Part shown: positions 29,172 through 38,916 of the stretch, one piece after another
Layout: every line of letters starts with the position of its first letter
Numbering within the stretch: the first letter of the stretch is position 1
Position numbers and translations under genes: made by a program
Notes under the pieces: model-generated
The model's database searches: none
The model's input: only the letters and a program-made list of their open reading frames with translations
Told to the model about the DNA's origin: nothing
Source of the DNA: Ruegeria halocynthiae
GTDB lineage: Bacteria; Pseudomonadota; Alphaproteobacteria; Rhodobacterales; Rhodobacteraceae
Direction of reading: 5' to 3'
Assembly (NCBI RefSeq): GCF_900106805.1
Contig: NZ_FNNP01000005.1
Span: forward strand, 62,001-126,000
Length of the DNA: 64,000 nt

Positions 29172-30728
29172 ATGAAAATTTTTCGTGCGGCGCTGGCCGC
29201 GCTTTTCACCCTGTCGTCGGTTCAGGGTGCCACCGCGCAGGACATCATTCTGACTTCGCATGACGGCAAAGTCGAAGTGGTCGGAACCCTGCTGGGATAT
29301 GATGGCGAGTTTTACCGTGTCGATACTCGGTTCGGCGAGCTGACGGTCGATGGATCAGGCGTCACCTGTGACGGGCCTGCCTGTCCCAGTCTGATCGATT
29401 TTGTGGCCGAAATCCGGTTCTCGGGCTCATCTGTGATGGCCGATACTCTGCTGCCCGCACTGGCAGAGGGATTTGCCGCACAGGAAGGATTGACTCTATC
29501 GTCGCCTGACAAGATCGGGGAACAGCATGTTTATGCGCTGCATCACCCGGATCGTCAGCCCCCGCTGGCCCGGTTGATGTTTCAGGCAACGGATACGGCC
29601 AAGGGCTTTGCCGATCTGGCTGCAAACACCGCAGATATCGTGCTGGCGCAACGTGAGATTCGCCCTGATGAACTACAGCTGACTCGTGATGCTGGCCTGG
29701 GTGATCTGACACAGGCGCGCCGATCACGCGTATTGGCGCTGGATGCGATGGTGCCAGTTGTCGCGGCAGACAACCCGGTGCGGCAAATCTCATTGGCTGA
29801 TCTGGCTAAGGTCTTTGCGGCCCAGATTACCAACTGGGCCGAGCTGGGCGGCCCCGACGCCCCGATAACCCTGCATCTACCACAGGCCGGATCAGGCCTG
29901 GTTCAGTCGGTCGAGGATGTGCTTCTGTCCCCTGCCAATGCACAGATTTCCAAAGAAATCTCGCGCCATACACGCAGCAGCGATCTGGACCGCGCGGTTG
30001 CCGGCGATCCGTTCGCCATCGGCATCGCCAGCCATGCCGAAGCCAGAAAGGCGCGCGCTCTACCTTTGACGGGAGGCTGCGGTCATGCGTTGACCGCTAC
30101 GCGGCAATCGGTGAAGACCGAGGATTATCCGCTGACCTCGCCCATGTTCCTGTATCTGCCTCAGCGGCGGTTGCCACGAGCCGCACGTCAGTTTCTCGCC
30201 TATATCCAAAGCAATGCAGCGCAGATGATCATCCGGCGGGCGGGGTTTGTTGATCAGTCGCCTGAAACCATTCGGGTCGGTCTTCAGGGTGATCGGCTGG
30301 CCAATGCTATTAGCACCGGCGGAGCCGAGGTGGGGTTGGAAGAGTTGCAGCGAATGATTGAAACGCTGCGCCCGTTGTCACGACTGTCATTGTCATTTCG
30401 GTTCGAAGCCGGATCATCGCGGCCCGATGCTCAGTCGCGCTCCAACATCCTGCAACTGGCACAGGTACTGGAAAGCGGAACACTCGATGCCCGCCAGCTG
30501 ACCTTTATCGGGTTCAGTGATGGCGAAGGCGCGGCCACTGCCAACGCGCGTATTGCCTTGCAGCGTGCCAAAACGATTCGCAATTCGGTACTTGCCGCAA
30601 TTGAAACCAGCATCCCCGACAGCATCGAAATCGCTGTTGACGGCTTTGGCGAGGCCATGCCCATGGCCTGCGACGACACAGAATGGGGTCGCAAAGTGAA
30701 CCGCCGGGTCGAGGTTTGGATCCGTTAG
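29172..30728 (+). CDS. PstS-like substrate-binding domain fused to OmpA-like peptidoglycan-binding domain
   Basis: A 518-residue secreted protein. A signal peptide (about 1-23, ending GATAQ) is followed by a short beta domain, then a PstS-type phosphate-binding-like domain (about 75-345, with FSGSSVMADTLLPALAEGF). A C-terminal OmpA domain (about 395-518) carries FIGFSDGEGAATANARIALQRAKTIR and the final NRRVEVWIR, which contacts diaminopimelate. The fusion would fix a ligand-binding module to the cell wall. No PstCAB genes are near, so a sensing or structural role is as likely as transport. Confidence 0.88.
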   Translation: MKIFRAALAALFTLSSVQGATAQDIILTSHDGKVEVVGTLLGYDGEFYRVDTRFGELTVDGSGVTCDGPACPSLIDFVAEIRFSGSSVMADTLLPALAEGFAAQEGLTLSSPDKIGEQHVYALHHPDRQPPLARLMFQATDTAKGFADLAANTADIVLAQREIRPDELQLTRDAGLGDLTQARRSRVLALDAMVPVVAADNPVRQISLADLAKVFAAQITNWAELGGPDAPITLHLPQAGSGLVQSVEDVLLSPANAQISKEISRHTRSSDLDRAVAGDPFAIGIASHAEARKARALPLTGGCGHALTATRQSVKTEDYPLTSPMFLYLPQRRLPRAARQFLAYIQSNAAQMIIRRAGFVDQSPETIRVGLQGDRLANAISTGGAEVGLEELQRMIETLRPLSRLSLSFRFEAGSSRPDAQSRSNILQLAQVLESGTLDARQLTFIGFSDGEGAATANARIALQRAKTIRNSVLAAIETSIPDSIEIAVDGFGEAMPMACDDTEWGRKVNRRVEVWIR

Positions 30729-30731
30729 CCG

Positions 30732-31487
30732 TTACAGATACGCTTGCGCGCGAAAGCTGAGCTCGGTCGATTTGCCGATTATCAGGTGATCGTGCAAGGT
30801 CAGCCCCAGCGCCGAACATGCGTCCTGCATCCGGTTGGTCATGTCGATATCCGACTGCGAGGGCGTGGGGTCCCCGGACGGATGGTTATGCACCAGAATC
30901 AGGGCCGACGCATTGAGTTCCAGCGCCCGCTTGGCAACTTCGCGCGGATAGACAGGAACGTGATCCACCGTGCCCTTGGCCTGCTCTTCATCCGCGATCA
31001 GGACATTCTTGCGATCCAGATAAAAGACGCGGAATTGCTCGGTCTCACGATGCGCCATCGTGGTGTGGCAGTAATCCAGCAATGCGTCCCAACCCGAGAT
31101 CACATGACGTTGCATCACCCGCGCGCGGGCCATGCGATGGGCGCAGGCTTCAAGGATTTTCAAGTCCGTGATCACCGTATCTCCCACGCCCTTGATCTGG
31201 CGCAGCCGGTCTTCGGGCGCTGTCAGAACACGGTTGAAATCGCCAAACGCATCCAACAGCACCCGCGCCAGAGGTTTCACATCCTGGCGCGGGATTGAGC
31301 GGAACAGGACCAGTTCCAACAGTTCATAATCCGGCATCGCGGACGACCCGCCGGTCATGAACCGTTCGCGCAGCCGCTTGCGGTGGTCTTTGATGTAGGA
31401 GGGTAACCGACCACTCGGCAGCGGCTGCGCCGGCGCTTCGTCCGTATCAAACAGCATAGGGGCTTCGGCAAAGGCGTCCTGTGTCAT
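30732..31487 (-). CDS. radC: RadC family (JAB/MPN) DNA repair-associated protein
   Basis: A 251-residue protein of the RadC family. An N-terminal helix-hairpin-helix region (IKGVGDTVITDLKILEAC) precedes a JAB1/MPN metalloprotease-like domain with HNHPSGDPTPSQSDID, the zinc ligands of JAMM enzymes. The cellular role remains unsettled despite the name. ATG 31487 has AGGA seven bases upstream; longer in-frame extensions overlap the thiX gene. It lies 35 bp downstream of the thiamin operon on the same strand with no terminator visible, so read-through is likely. Confidence 0.93.
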   Translation of the reverse strand: MTQDAFAEAPMLFDTDEAPAQPLPSGRLPSYIKDHRKRLRERFMTGGSSAMPDYELLELVLFRSIPRQDVKPLARVLLDAFGDFNRVLTAPEDRLRQIKGVGDTVITDLKILEACAHRMARARVMQRHVISGWDALLDYCHTTMAHRETEQFRVFYLDRKNVLIADEEQAKGTVDHVPVYPREVAKRALELNASALILVHNHPSGDPTPSQSDIDMTNRMQDACSALGLTLHDHLIIGKSTELSFRAQAYL

Positions 31488-31522
31488 AGGTTCATCCTGA
31501 CGCAGAATCGGTTTCCGAATGG

Positions 31523-32257
31523 TTAACGCGCCTCCCCCGCCATCCGGGCCGTTGCGCGCCGAACAAACATGTGCAGCAAGATGGAAAACACACCCAGTGT
31601 CAGCATCGCGGCGAACATCAGATCCGTCTTGGCGCGACCATTTGCCAGCAGCATCAAATAGCCCAACCCTTGCGAGGAACCGACCCATTCACCAATCACC
31701 GCGCCGATGGGGGCGTATACCGCCGCAAGACGCATCCCCGAGGCCAGCGCAGGCAGAGCTGCAGGAATACGGATATGCCACAGTACGGCACGCGGGCTGG
31801 CCTGCATCGTCCGCGCTAGGTCCAGAAAACCGGGCGGCGTCCGCATCAACCCGTCAAAGAAGGATGATGTGATCGGGAAATAGATGATCAGCACCGCCAT
31901 CGCGACCTTTGACCAGAGACCGTAGCCCAGCCATAAAGTCAGCAGCGGTGCCAGTGCAAAAACCGGCAGGGCTTGGGTGAATATGAGCATCGGTTGCACC
32001 AGGACGCGCGCAGCCCGAGAGTTGGCGAGTTGCAATGCGGTCACCACGCCCAGAAGCGTCCCACAGCACAAGCCGATCAACACTTCGATGGCGGTGATCC
32101 ATGTATGTTCGGCAATCAACCATCGACTCTGCCACCAGGTCTCGGCAACTAGCGCCGGGCCCGGCAGGATGAATTTCGGCAACCCGGTCATACTGACGAT
32201 CGCTTGCCAGACGGCGAGCGCAAAAATTGTTGCTGCTAGCGCTGAAAGGAATTTCAT
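31523..32257 (-). CDS. thiX: Thiamin-precursor ABC transporter permease (ThiX)
   Basis: A 244-residue inner-membrane permease with about six hydrophobic segments and the EAA loop TMQASPRAVLWHIRIPAALPALASG, as in the SsuC/TauC/ThiX group. The first bases overlap the ATPase gene by ATGA. Its place with ThiY, ThiZ and TenA under a TPP riboswitch assigns it to hydroxymethylpyrimidine-precursor uptake rather than sulfonates. Confidence 0.9.
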   Translation of the reverse strand: MKFLSALAATIFALAVWQAIVSMTGLPKFILPGPALVAETWWQSRWLIAEHTWITAIEVLIGLCCGTLLGVVTALQLANSRAARVLVQPMLIFTQALPVFALAPLLTLWLGYGLWSKVAMAVLIIYFPITSSFFDGLMRTPPGFLDLARTMQASPRAVLWHIRIPAALPALASGMRLAAVYAPIGAVIGEWVGSSQGLGYLMLLANGRAKTDLMFAAMLTLGVFSILLHMFVRRATARMAGEAR

Positions 32258-32979
32258 GCCGCCTCTCGCAGCAGTTTCAGCAGCGCGCCTTGCGTTTCCA
32301 ACGTCTCAAGATCGTCTACATGGCGCGGTGCAGGTGCCTTTGGCGGGTCGCAAGGGGTCAGGCCCAGTTGAGTCATTACGGTGATCGATTGACCCAGACG
32401 CGCAGCTTCGGCCGGATCATGTGTGACCAACAGAACCGTGCGTCCTTGCAAGGCTTCAGCGGCAAGGTCCTGCATGTCGGCACGGGTGCGAGCGTCGAGG
32501 GCCGAAAACGGCTCGTCCAGTAGGACGATGGGGCGATCCTCCATCAATGTGCGGGCCAGGGCCACGCGTTGGCGTTGTCCACCGGACAATTCGGCGGGTT
32601 TCTTGGCCATGTGATCCTGCAGCCGCATCCGTTCGATCAACCGGTCGCGACGGTCCAGATCGACGACTTCGCCCCGTAACCGCGCACCTAATGAGACGTT
32701 CTGCACCACCGTCGCCCATGGCAACAGAAGATCATCCTGCGCCATATAGGCCACCCGATCGGGCACAGACTGCCCATCACTGGCTGCGATCTGGCCCGAG
32801 AATTCAGCCCCTGTCTCCAACCCCGCAATCAGCCGTAGAACAGTGGTTTTGCCAACGCCCGATCCACCCAACAGACAAGTCCACGCCCCCGCCCCGATGG
32901 TCAGGGTCAACGGCGCGAACAAGGTCACGCCATTGATCGTGGCGGTGCCGCTGAAGGTCAGATCGGGCGCAGGTGTCAC
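32254..32979 (-). CDS. thiZ: Thiamin-precursor ABC transporter ATPase (ThiZ)
   Basis: A 241-residue ABC ATPase with Walker A GGSGVGKTTVL, signature LSGGQRQRVALARTL and Walker B IVLLDEPFSALD. Overlaps of four bases with tenA upstream and thiX downstream make the set translationally coupled. It powers import of the pyrimidine precursor bound by ThiY. Confidence 0.91.
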   Translation of the reverse strand: MTPAPDLTFSGTATINGVTLFAPLTLTIGAGAWTCLLGGSGVGKTTVLRLIAGLETGAEFSGQIAASDGQSVPDRVAYMAQDDLLLPWATVVQNVSLGARLRGEVVDLDRRDRLIERMRLQDHMAKKPAELSGGQRQRVALARTLMEDRPIVLLDEPFSALDARTRADMQDLAAEALQGRTVLLVTHDPAEAARLGQSITVMTQLGLTPCDPPKAPAPRHVDDLETLETQGALLKLLREAA

Positions 32980-33650
32980 GGCGTCAGGCCCATTTGCCAG
33001 AATTTAACCTCGAGCTCGGTCGCCGTGCGGAAGGTCTGGCACAAGCGATCCCAGCGCGGAGAGACTTCAAACTCAACGCCAATCCGTCTCGTTAGAGCCT
33101 GATCAAGCAATTCTCCTACCGCTTCACACGCGCCTTGATAGTCCTCGCTGGCATAGGTTTCGATCCAGTTGCGATAGGTCTCGGACGTCACCTCAGAGGC
33201 GAGCCGAGTACCAATCTCACCATAGCCCATCACACAAGGTGCAAGTGCGGCCAGCAGATCAAGCAGATCACCGCTGTACCCTGCTTCCAGCACAAAGCGG
33301 GTATAGGCAAGATTCTCGGCCCGTTCAGGAGTGGCGAACAACTCTGCCTGCGAAATACCGGCGGTCTTGCAGATGCCGATATGCAGCTGCATCTCTTCGC
33401 TGATCAGCCCGTTTACCGTCCGCGATGCAGCCAGCATTTCTGAATGCGTTTCGGATTTCACCACCGCCAGCGCCCAGGCGCGGGAGAAGTGGATCAGAAA
33501 CACATAATCTTGTCGCAGATAGTGCAGGAAAGCCTGGCGCGGTAACGTTCCATCTTTGATACCTTCAACAAAGGCGTGACGGGTATACGCCCGCCACGGG
33601 TCCTGCGCTGCTTCGCGCATCAGCGCGAACGCCCTGCCATAACTGCTCAT
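32976..33650 (-). CDS. tenA: Thiaminase II / aminopyrimidine aminohydrolase TenA
   Basis: A 224-residue helical enzyme of the TenA family that salvages thiamin breakdown products by hydrolysing aminopyrimidines to HMP. The nucleophile Cys139 sits in LAPCVMGYGEIG, and the upstream FSRAWALAVVKSET region matches the family. Linkage with ThiXYZ fits the formylaminopyrimidine salvage pathway described in Bacillus. Start and stop overlap both neighbours by four bases. Confidence 0.94.
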   Translation of the reverse strand: MSSYGRAFALMREAAQDPWRAYTRHAFVEGIKDGTLPRQAFLHYLRQDYVFLIHFSRAWALAVVKSETHSEMLAASRTVNGLISEEMQLHIGICKTAGISQAELFATPERAENLAYTRFVLEAGYSGDLLDLLAALAPCVMGYGEIGTRLASEVTSETYRNWIETYASEDYQGACEAVGELLDQALTRRIGVEFEVSPRWDRLCQTFRTATELEVKFWQMGLTP

Positions 33651-34582
33651 TGCGCGGTCACATCGATGGCGATGTTGCTGACCGGGTTCAGGCTGGTGAT
33701 CATGCCGCTGTCCTTCAGGAACGCTTCGAACCGTGCATACCGGCCTGCATCAAGGCCCGCCGGACGCAGGGCGAAACGGGGCAGCGTATCGACCCAGGCA
33801 CGAGCGTTCAGCTCATCCTGCAATTCGGCCGAGGTGGCGGCGAAAATCTCCCAGCTTTCCTCGGGGTTGTTGACGATGTATTGCGTCGCCTTCTCGGTTG
33901 CGTCGAGAAAACGGGCGATCAAGTCAGTGTCCATGGTGTCGGGATTGGCAACATAGATCAGTTCGTCATAGGGCGGGACACCTTCTTCTTCGATATAGAA
34001 GCACCGGCCCGCGACCCCTTCGATATCCATCTGGTTCAGCTCAAAATTCCGAAACGCTCCGATCACGGCGTCCACCTGTCCAGTCATCAGCGACGGGGAC
34101 AGCGAAAAGTTGACATTGATCAGCTCAATCTCGTCGAGGCCGATATCGTGCTGACCCAGCAGAGTGGTCAGGATCGCCTCTTCCACACCGGCAACCGAAA
34201 AACCGATTTTCTTGCCACGCAAATCGGCAAGCGATCTGATCGGACCGTCTTCCAGAACTAACAGACAGTTCAACGGAGTCGCAATCAGCGTGCCAACGCG
34301 CTTCAGCGGCAGGCCCTCGTGAATCTGAAGGTGCAGTTGGGGCTGGTAGGACACGGCCAGATCAGCCTGACCAGACGCCACCAGACGCGGCGGGGCAGAC
34401 GGGTCCGCCGGTGGGATGATTTCGACCTGCAGCCCTTGATCCGCAAAGTACCCGTTTTCCTGCGCCACGATGATCGGTCCGTGATCGGGATTGATGAACC
34501 AGTCCAGCAGGACGGTCATCTTGTCCTCGGCCCAGGCAGGCGCTGCGACCATCAGGGCAATAGCGGCAATCAGTTTCTTCAT
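33647..34582 (-). CDS. thiY: NMT1/THI5-like substrate-binding protein (ThiY)
   Basis: A 311-residue periplasmic protein of the NMT1/THI5-like family that binds pyrimidine precursors of thiamin. A signal peptide (about 1-18, ending VAAPAWA) precedes MTVLLDWFINPDHGPIIVAQ, the conserved ligand-site start in this family. ATG 34582 follows AAGGAAA by about eight bases. It starts 20 bp after thiF and overlaps tenA by four bases. Confidence 0.93.
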   Translation of the reverse strand: MKKLIAAIALMVAAPAWAEDKMTVLLDWFINPDHGPIIVAQENGYFADQGLQVEIIPPADPSAPPRLVASGQADLAVSYQPQLHLQIHEGLPLKRVGTLIATPLNCLLVLEDGPIRSLADLRGKKIGFSVAGVEEAILTTLLGQHDIGLDEIELINVNFSLSPSLMTGQVDAVIGAFRNFELNQMDIEGVAGRCFYIEEEGVPPYDELIYVANPDTMDTDLIARFLDATEKATQYIVNNPEESWEIFAATSAELQDELNARAWVDTLPRFALRPAGLDAGRYARFEAFLKDSGMITSLNPVSNIAIDVTAQ

Positions 34583-34602
34583 GTCTCGCGTTTCCTTTTC
34601 AC

Positions 34603-35568
34603 TCACGAGGTTGAGGCCGCGACGAGGACAATCTCGCCCGGCCAATCCGGTTGGATGCGTTCAGCCACGCGCCAGGCGCGCAAGCCAGAGGTGCAACAGA
34701 GTGCCAATCTTTTGCCTTTGTTAGAGTCGATTAATCGTAGATCTTTCGGCAATATTCGCTGTGCATTCGGGTGTAGTGGGATGGGTGCTTCATTCGCATC
34801 TCGCAGATCGACAATCTGATCGTCTGCGCTCAGTTGGCTGGCCGAAAGAAACCGGAAATAGCTGTGTGGCTCGGGCGCCTCGTCGAATCTGAAGCTCCTG
34901 CTGCGCAGAGTACGACCTTCATATTGAACCATCTGACCGAGGGGGGAAGGATGAGCCCCCAGAATCAGGTTCAACGCCATCTGCGCCTGCATCGCGCCGA
35001 CGACACCCACGACCGGAGCCAAAACACCCGCCGTGGCGCAGCTGGCCCCGCTGTCGGGCGCATCTGGGAACAACGCGCGCAAAGACGGCGCGCCACCGCA
35101 AAAGCCACCAACATATCCCGACAGGCCAAGAACCGATGCGCTGATCAGGGGTTTACCCTGCTCCAGACAAGTATCCGAGAGGATATAGCCGGCCGCATAG
35201 CTATCTGCGCAGTCAAGGATCACATCCGCCTGTTCGACAAGATTGGAAGCGTTTTCATTTGTTAGAGCCTGCTTTATGTCGATCAGATCAATCTCGCCAT
35301 TCAAGGAACGACAGCGATCTGCAGCAATCTCTGCTTTGGCCTGACCGCACTCTGCCTCGGCAAACAAGGTCTGGCGATGCAGGTTCGACAGATCGACGGT
35401 ATCCCCGTCCACAATCGTGATCCGCCCTATCCCTGCCCCAGCCAGCAGTGGCAGAACCGGCGCAGCTAACCCTCCTGCCCCCACCACCAGCACGCGCGCC
35501 GAGGACAGGCGCGCCTGACCCTGAGTCCCGACCTCAGGCAGCAACATCTGACGAGCGTAGCGGCTCAT
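34603..35568 (-). CDS. thiF: ThiF/MoeB/HesA-type sulfur-carrier adenylyltransferase fused to rhodanese domain
   Basis: A 321-residue E1-like enzyme that adenylylates the C-terminal glycine of ThiS. The nucleotide site is VVGAGGLAAPVLPLL (about 30-45), with GDTVDLSNLHRQ following. The last 90 residues form a rhodanese domain with a Cys loop, LCCTSGLRAW, that can hold a persulfide. The usual first zinc CxxC of MoeB/ThiF is replaced (GAPSLRALFPD), so zinc binding is probably lost. ATG 35568 is chosen because it overlaps the thiE stop as ATGA. Confidence 0.92.
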   Translation of the reverse strand: MSRYARQMLLPEVGTQGQARLSSARVLVVGAGGLAAPVLPLLAGAGIGRITIVDGDTVDLSNLHRQTLFAEAECGQAKAEIAADRCRSLNGEIDLIDIKQALTNENASNLVEQADVILDCADSYAAGYILSDTCLEQGKPLISASVLGLSGYVGGFCGGAPSLRALFPDAPDSGASCATAGVLAPVVGVVGAMQAQMALNLILGAHPSPLGQMVQYEGRTLRSRSFRFDEAPEPHSYFRFLSASQLSADDQIVDLRDANEAPIPLHPNAQRILPKDLRLIDSNKGKRLALCCTSGLRAWRVAERIQPDWPGEIVLVAASTS

Positions 35569-36161
35569 CTTGTGACCTCGATCCATTGGCAGACACGGGC
35601 CTCGGGGTCGTCGTTCAGGGTTATGTCCGTAACGGCTGAAACGATGTCCGCACCAGCCTCAAGCACACCCGGCGCACGCTCCACGCTCAGGCCGCCAATA
35701 CCGACCAGAGGGATACGACCAACTCGCTGCTTCCATTCCGTCACACGGGGCAGACCCTGCTGATGCCATTTCATCTTTTTGAGAATGGTCGGATAGACTG
35801 GCCCCAGCGCGACATAGTCGGGGTCCATTGCCAGTACACGTTCAAGCTCATCATCGTCATGGGTCGATACGCCCAGCTTCAACCCTGCCTTGCGGATCAC
35901 ATTCAGGTCGGCACCCTCCAGATCCTCTTGCCCCAGATGAATCCAGTCACAACCCAATTCGATGGCCAGTTGCCAATAGTCATTCACCACCAGCACCGCA
36001 CCGTGCGAACGGCAAAGATCGCGCGACACCAAAATCTGCGCGCGCACAACGTCTTCGGGCTGGTCCTTCACCCGCATTTGCACCAGCTTGACCCCCAATG
36101 GCAGCATTGACCGCAGCCAATCCGAATGGTCAAAAATCGGATAGAAGCGATCCAGCATCAT
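35565..36161 (-). CDS. thiE: Thiamine-phosphate synthase
   Basis: A 198-residue TIM-barrel enzyme that joins HMP-pyrophosphate and thiazole phosphate to thiamin phosphate. Typical segments are [31 protein letters not shown] and [10 protein letters not shown]. Two adjacent ATGs (36161, 36158) are possible starts; both lie at the ATGA overlap with thiG. Confidence 0.95.
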   Translation of the reverse strand: MMLDRFYPIFDHSDWLRSMLPLGVKLVQMRVKDQPEDVVRAQILVSRDLCRSHGAVLVVNDYWQLAIELGCDWIHLGQEDLEGADLNVIRKAGLKLGVSTHDDDELERVLAMDPDYVALGPVYPTILKKMKWHQQGLPRVTEWKQRVGRIPLVGIGGLSVERAPGVLEAGADIVSAVTDITLNDDPEARVCQWIEVTR

Positions 36162-36922
36162 GACAGGAACGCCTTTCCGATCACCGGGGTCGAGGGTTCT
36201 GCCATATCGCGTGCCTCGATCGGGTCGGCCTGATACGCCAGCTGGCCAGCTTTGACGGCGCGTACCATGGCGCGGGCCATCATGGCGGGATCTCCGGCTC
36301 GGGCCACGGCGGTGTTCACGAGAACCGCGTCGTAGCCCAGCTCCATCGCCCGAGCCGCATGGCTGGGCAACCCGATCCCCGCATCGATCACCAGGGGTAC
36401 ATCAGCAAACTCGGCCCGCATTGCGCGCAAGGCGTATTCGTTGTTCAACCCGCGTCCCGACCCGATGGGCGCCCCCCACGGCATCAGCACCTCGCAACCG
36501 GCCCCAAGCAAGCGTTCGCCCACAATCAAATCGTCAGTGGTATAGGGAAAAACCTGAAAGCCATCTTCGGTCAGGATGCGCGCCGCTTCGACCAGTTGAA
36601 ACACATCCGGTTGCAAACTGTCCGTGTGGCCGATCAGTTCCAGTTTGATCCAACGGGTACCGAACACCTCGTGCGCCATATGAGAAGTGGTCACCGCCTC
36701 TTTCACCGTGTGGCAGCCAGCGGTATTGGGCAAAATTAGAACGCCGAGATCCTGTATCATTTGCCAGAAGGTCTGCCCGGCACCGGATTCCCGCCGTAAC
36801 GACACCGTGGCAACCGCAGCACTGCTTTTACGGAACGATTGCTCGAGAATTGCCGGGCTCGGATATTGCGCCGTGCCCAGCATCAACGGATTGGGCAGTT
36901 TGGTGCCATAAAATGCCTTCAT
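36158..36922 (-). CDS. thiG: Thiazole synthase
   Basis: A 254-residue enzyme building thiazole phosphate from deoxyxylulose phosphate, dehydroglycine and ThiS thiocarboxylate. The Schiff-base Lys93 is in [10 protein letters not shown], and [26 protein letters not shown] is the phosphate-binding and C-terminal barrel signature. It starts two bases after the thiS stop and overlaps thiE. Confidence 0.97.
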   Translation of the reverse strand: MKAFYGTKLPNPLMLGTAQYPSPAILEQSFRKSSAAVATVSLRRESGAGQTFWQMIQDLGVLILPNTAGCHTVKEAVTTSHMAHEVFGTRWIKLELIGHTDSLQPDVFQLVEAARILTEDGFQVFPYTTDDLIVGERLLGAGCEVLMPWGAPIGSGRGLNNEYALRAMRAEFADVPLVIDAGIGLPSHAARAMELGYDAVLVNTAVARAGDPAMMARAMVRAVKAGQLAYQADPIEARDMAEPSTPVIGKAFLS

Positions 36923-36924
36923 CC

Positions 36925-37119
36925 TCAGCCCCCCTGCATCGGGGCGACGACCTCAACCCGGTCGCCGTCGGTCAGTTTGTGGGCAATGCGCAGGTTTGAG
37001 GCCACAAACGCCTCGTTCACAGCGGTGGCAACAGCACCTGAATAGCCGCATTCCTCAAGCAGGTCTGAAAGGGTTTCGGCGCGCACATTGCGCGGCTCGC
37101 CATTAAGCACGATCTTCAT
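36925..37119 (-). CDS. thiS: Sulfur carrier protein ThiS
   Basis: A 64-residue ubiquitin-fold sulfur carrier ending in the required Gly-Gly (VVAPMQGG). The start is ATG 37119 with GGAG seven bases upstream; a TTG directly before it is less likely. The gene begins 17 bases inside the end of thiO. It delivers sulfur to ThiG after activation by ThiF. Confidence 0.95.
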   Translation of the reverse strand: MKIVLNGEPRNVRAETLSDLLEECGYSGAVATAVNEAFVASNLRIAHKLTDGDRVEVVAPMQGG

Positions 37120-38080
37120 CAATCATCTCCGAATGTTTGTTTTCCAGGGCCAGATCGACCACACCCCGAGCCAATGCAGGCGCCAGCAAGTACCCGTGCC
37201 GATACAACCCGTTGGCATAGATGGTCCGGCCCAGGCGCCGGATGCGAGGCAGGTTGTCAGGGAAGGCCGGACGAAGATCGACACCGATTTCCAACACCTC
37301 GGCCTCACCGAAACCCGGGTTCAGGGCAAAGGCCGCGCTGAGCAGTTCCAGCATCGAACGGGCGGTTATGCGGCCACTGTCCTCGGATTCGATCATCGTC
37401 GCACCCAACATGTAGATACCGTCACCACGTGGCACGATGTACAGCGGCAATCTGGGGTGCAGTAGACGGACCGGGCGCGTTAGCGCCACGTCGGGGCAAC
37501 GGATTACCAGCATTTCACCTTTTACGCCGCGCAGATCATGCAGCACATCGCGCGCATACAAACCCCGGCAATCGATGGCATTCTCAAGACGGCTGGGCGC
37601 GAGCTTGCGATGAAACTCGACACCGCTTTCGCGCAGTTGGCGGCAAAGATCACCAAGCGCCTGACGCGGATCCAGATGGGCCTCGGCCCGAAAGTAGAGG
37701 CCATTGCTACAAGCATCTAGATCAGGCTCTAATAAGGTTATTTCTTCCCGATTGACGTCGATAAATCCCTCGGTTCGTCGGGCAAATCGGCGCAGGTCCG
37801 GCAGGTCTCGAGCTTTGGCCACAACCAAAGTACCACGATGATGTAACTGGGTTCGGGCGGCCCACCAGTCTATGGCACATTGACCGAGCCGCAGCACCGG
37901 TTCTTCAGCATTTTCGTACTCGCACCATGGCGCCAACATGCCACCCGCCCACCACGAGCAACTATGCGGACCCGGCAGACCCCCGGGATCGAAGACCTGC
38001 ACCTTTTCACCACGCGCGATCAGCTCACTGGCCACCGCCAAGCCCGCAACGCCCGCCCCTATAACCGACCAGATTGTCAT
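37103..38080 (-). CDS. thiO: Glycine oxidase
   Basis: A 325-residue FAD enzyme that oxidises glycine to the imine needed for the thiazole ring. The dinucleotide motif is IGAGVAGLAVASELIARG at the N-terminus, and the FAD C-terminal region reads GLYRHGYLLAPALARGV. ATG 38080 overlaps the thiD stop as ATGA; the in-frame TTG nine bases upstream is disfavoured. Use of ThiO rather than ThiH marks an aerobic route. Confidence 0.94.
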   Translation of the reverse strand: MTIWSVIGAGVAGLAVASELIARGEKVQVFDPGGLPGPHSCSWWAGGMLAPWCEYENAEEPVLRLGQCAIDWWAARTQLHHRGTLVVAKARDLPDLRRFARRTEGFIDVNREEITLLEPDLDACSNGLYFRAEAHLDPRQALGDLCRQLRESGVEFHRKLAPSRLENAIDCRGLYARDVLHDLRGVKGEMLVIRCPDVALTRPVRLLHPRLPLYIVPRGDGIYMLGATMIESEDSGRITARSMLELLSAAFALNPGFGEAEVLEIGVDLRPAFPDNLPRIRRLGRTIYANGLYRHGYLLAPALARGVVDLALENKHSEMIDEDRA

Positions 38081-38880
38081 GCGGGCCAAACCCGGTAAAA
38101 ATGATGCACAGGCCCGTGGCCCTGCCCGATTTCAAGGTTATCCGCCTGCGCAATCGCCCCTTGCAGATACTCATGCGCTTGTGCAACCGCCTCTGTCAGC
38201 GGCAGGCCTTTGGCCAATCCGGCGGCAATCGCAGATGACAGAGTGCACCCTGTGCCATGGGTATTCTTTGTATTCCGACGCGGCGCCTTTGTTTCTGCGA
38301 TCACCCCAGAGGCATCAACCAATATGTCATGGCATGTTTCCCCGGAACTGTGCCCGCCCTTCATCAACACGGATTGCGCGCCAAAGCCGCAAAGCTCCAT
38401 ACCTTGCAAAATCATGTCTTCGGTCGACCCGGCGCTTTGCCAGCCCAGCAGGCGTGCGGCTTCCGGCAGGTTCGGGGTCAAAACCGTTGCGCGTGGCAGC
38501 AATATATCTCGCAGTGTCTGCACCGCTTGATCTGCAAGCAGCGGGTCACCCGATTTCGCGACCATGACCGGATCAAGAACCACTGGGCCATCAAAGACAA
38601 CGATAGCATCTGCGACGGTGTGAATAATTTCTGGGGTTGCCAGCATTCCGATCTTGATGGCCCGGACATCCAGGTCAGCCAATACTGCCGCCACTTGTGC
38701 TGCGACAACATCCTGCGGAATGCTATGAACCGCTGTTACCACCTGCGTGTTTTGGGCGGTCACAGCGGTGACAACGCTGGCGCCGTACACGCCCAAAGCC
38801 GACATGGCTTTAAGGTCGGCCTGAATTCCAGCACCGCCGCCGCTGTCTGACCCGGCGATTGTCAATGCGATTGCTGCCAT
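38077..38880 (-). CDS. thiD: Hydroxymethylpyrimidine/phosphomethylpyrimidine kinase
   Basis: A 267-residue kinase that phosphorylates HMP and HMP-P. The N-terminus IAGSDSGGGAGIQADLKAMSALG and the anion-hole GTGCTLSSAIAAGLAKG motif are diagnostic. It is the first gene after the TPP riboswitch and so heads the operon. It supports salvage of HMP as well as de novo HMP-P. Confidence 0.97.
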   Translation of the reverse strand: MAAIALTIAGSDSGGGAGIQADLKAMSALGVYGASVVTAVTAQNTQVVTAVHSIPQDVVAAQVAAVLADLDVRAIKIGMLATPEIIHTVADAIVVFDGPVVLDPVMVAKSGDPLLADQAVQTLRDILLPRATVLTPNLPEAARLLGWQSAGSTEDMILQGMELCGFGAQSVLMKGGHSSGETCHDILVDASGVIAETKAPRRNTKNTHGTGCTLSSAIAAGLAKGLPLTEAVAQAHEYLQGAIAQADNLEIGQGHGPVHHFYRVWPA

Positions 38881-38916
38881 TTGCGCGCTCCATCTGTATT
38901 GGACAACGGAGCACGG

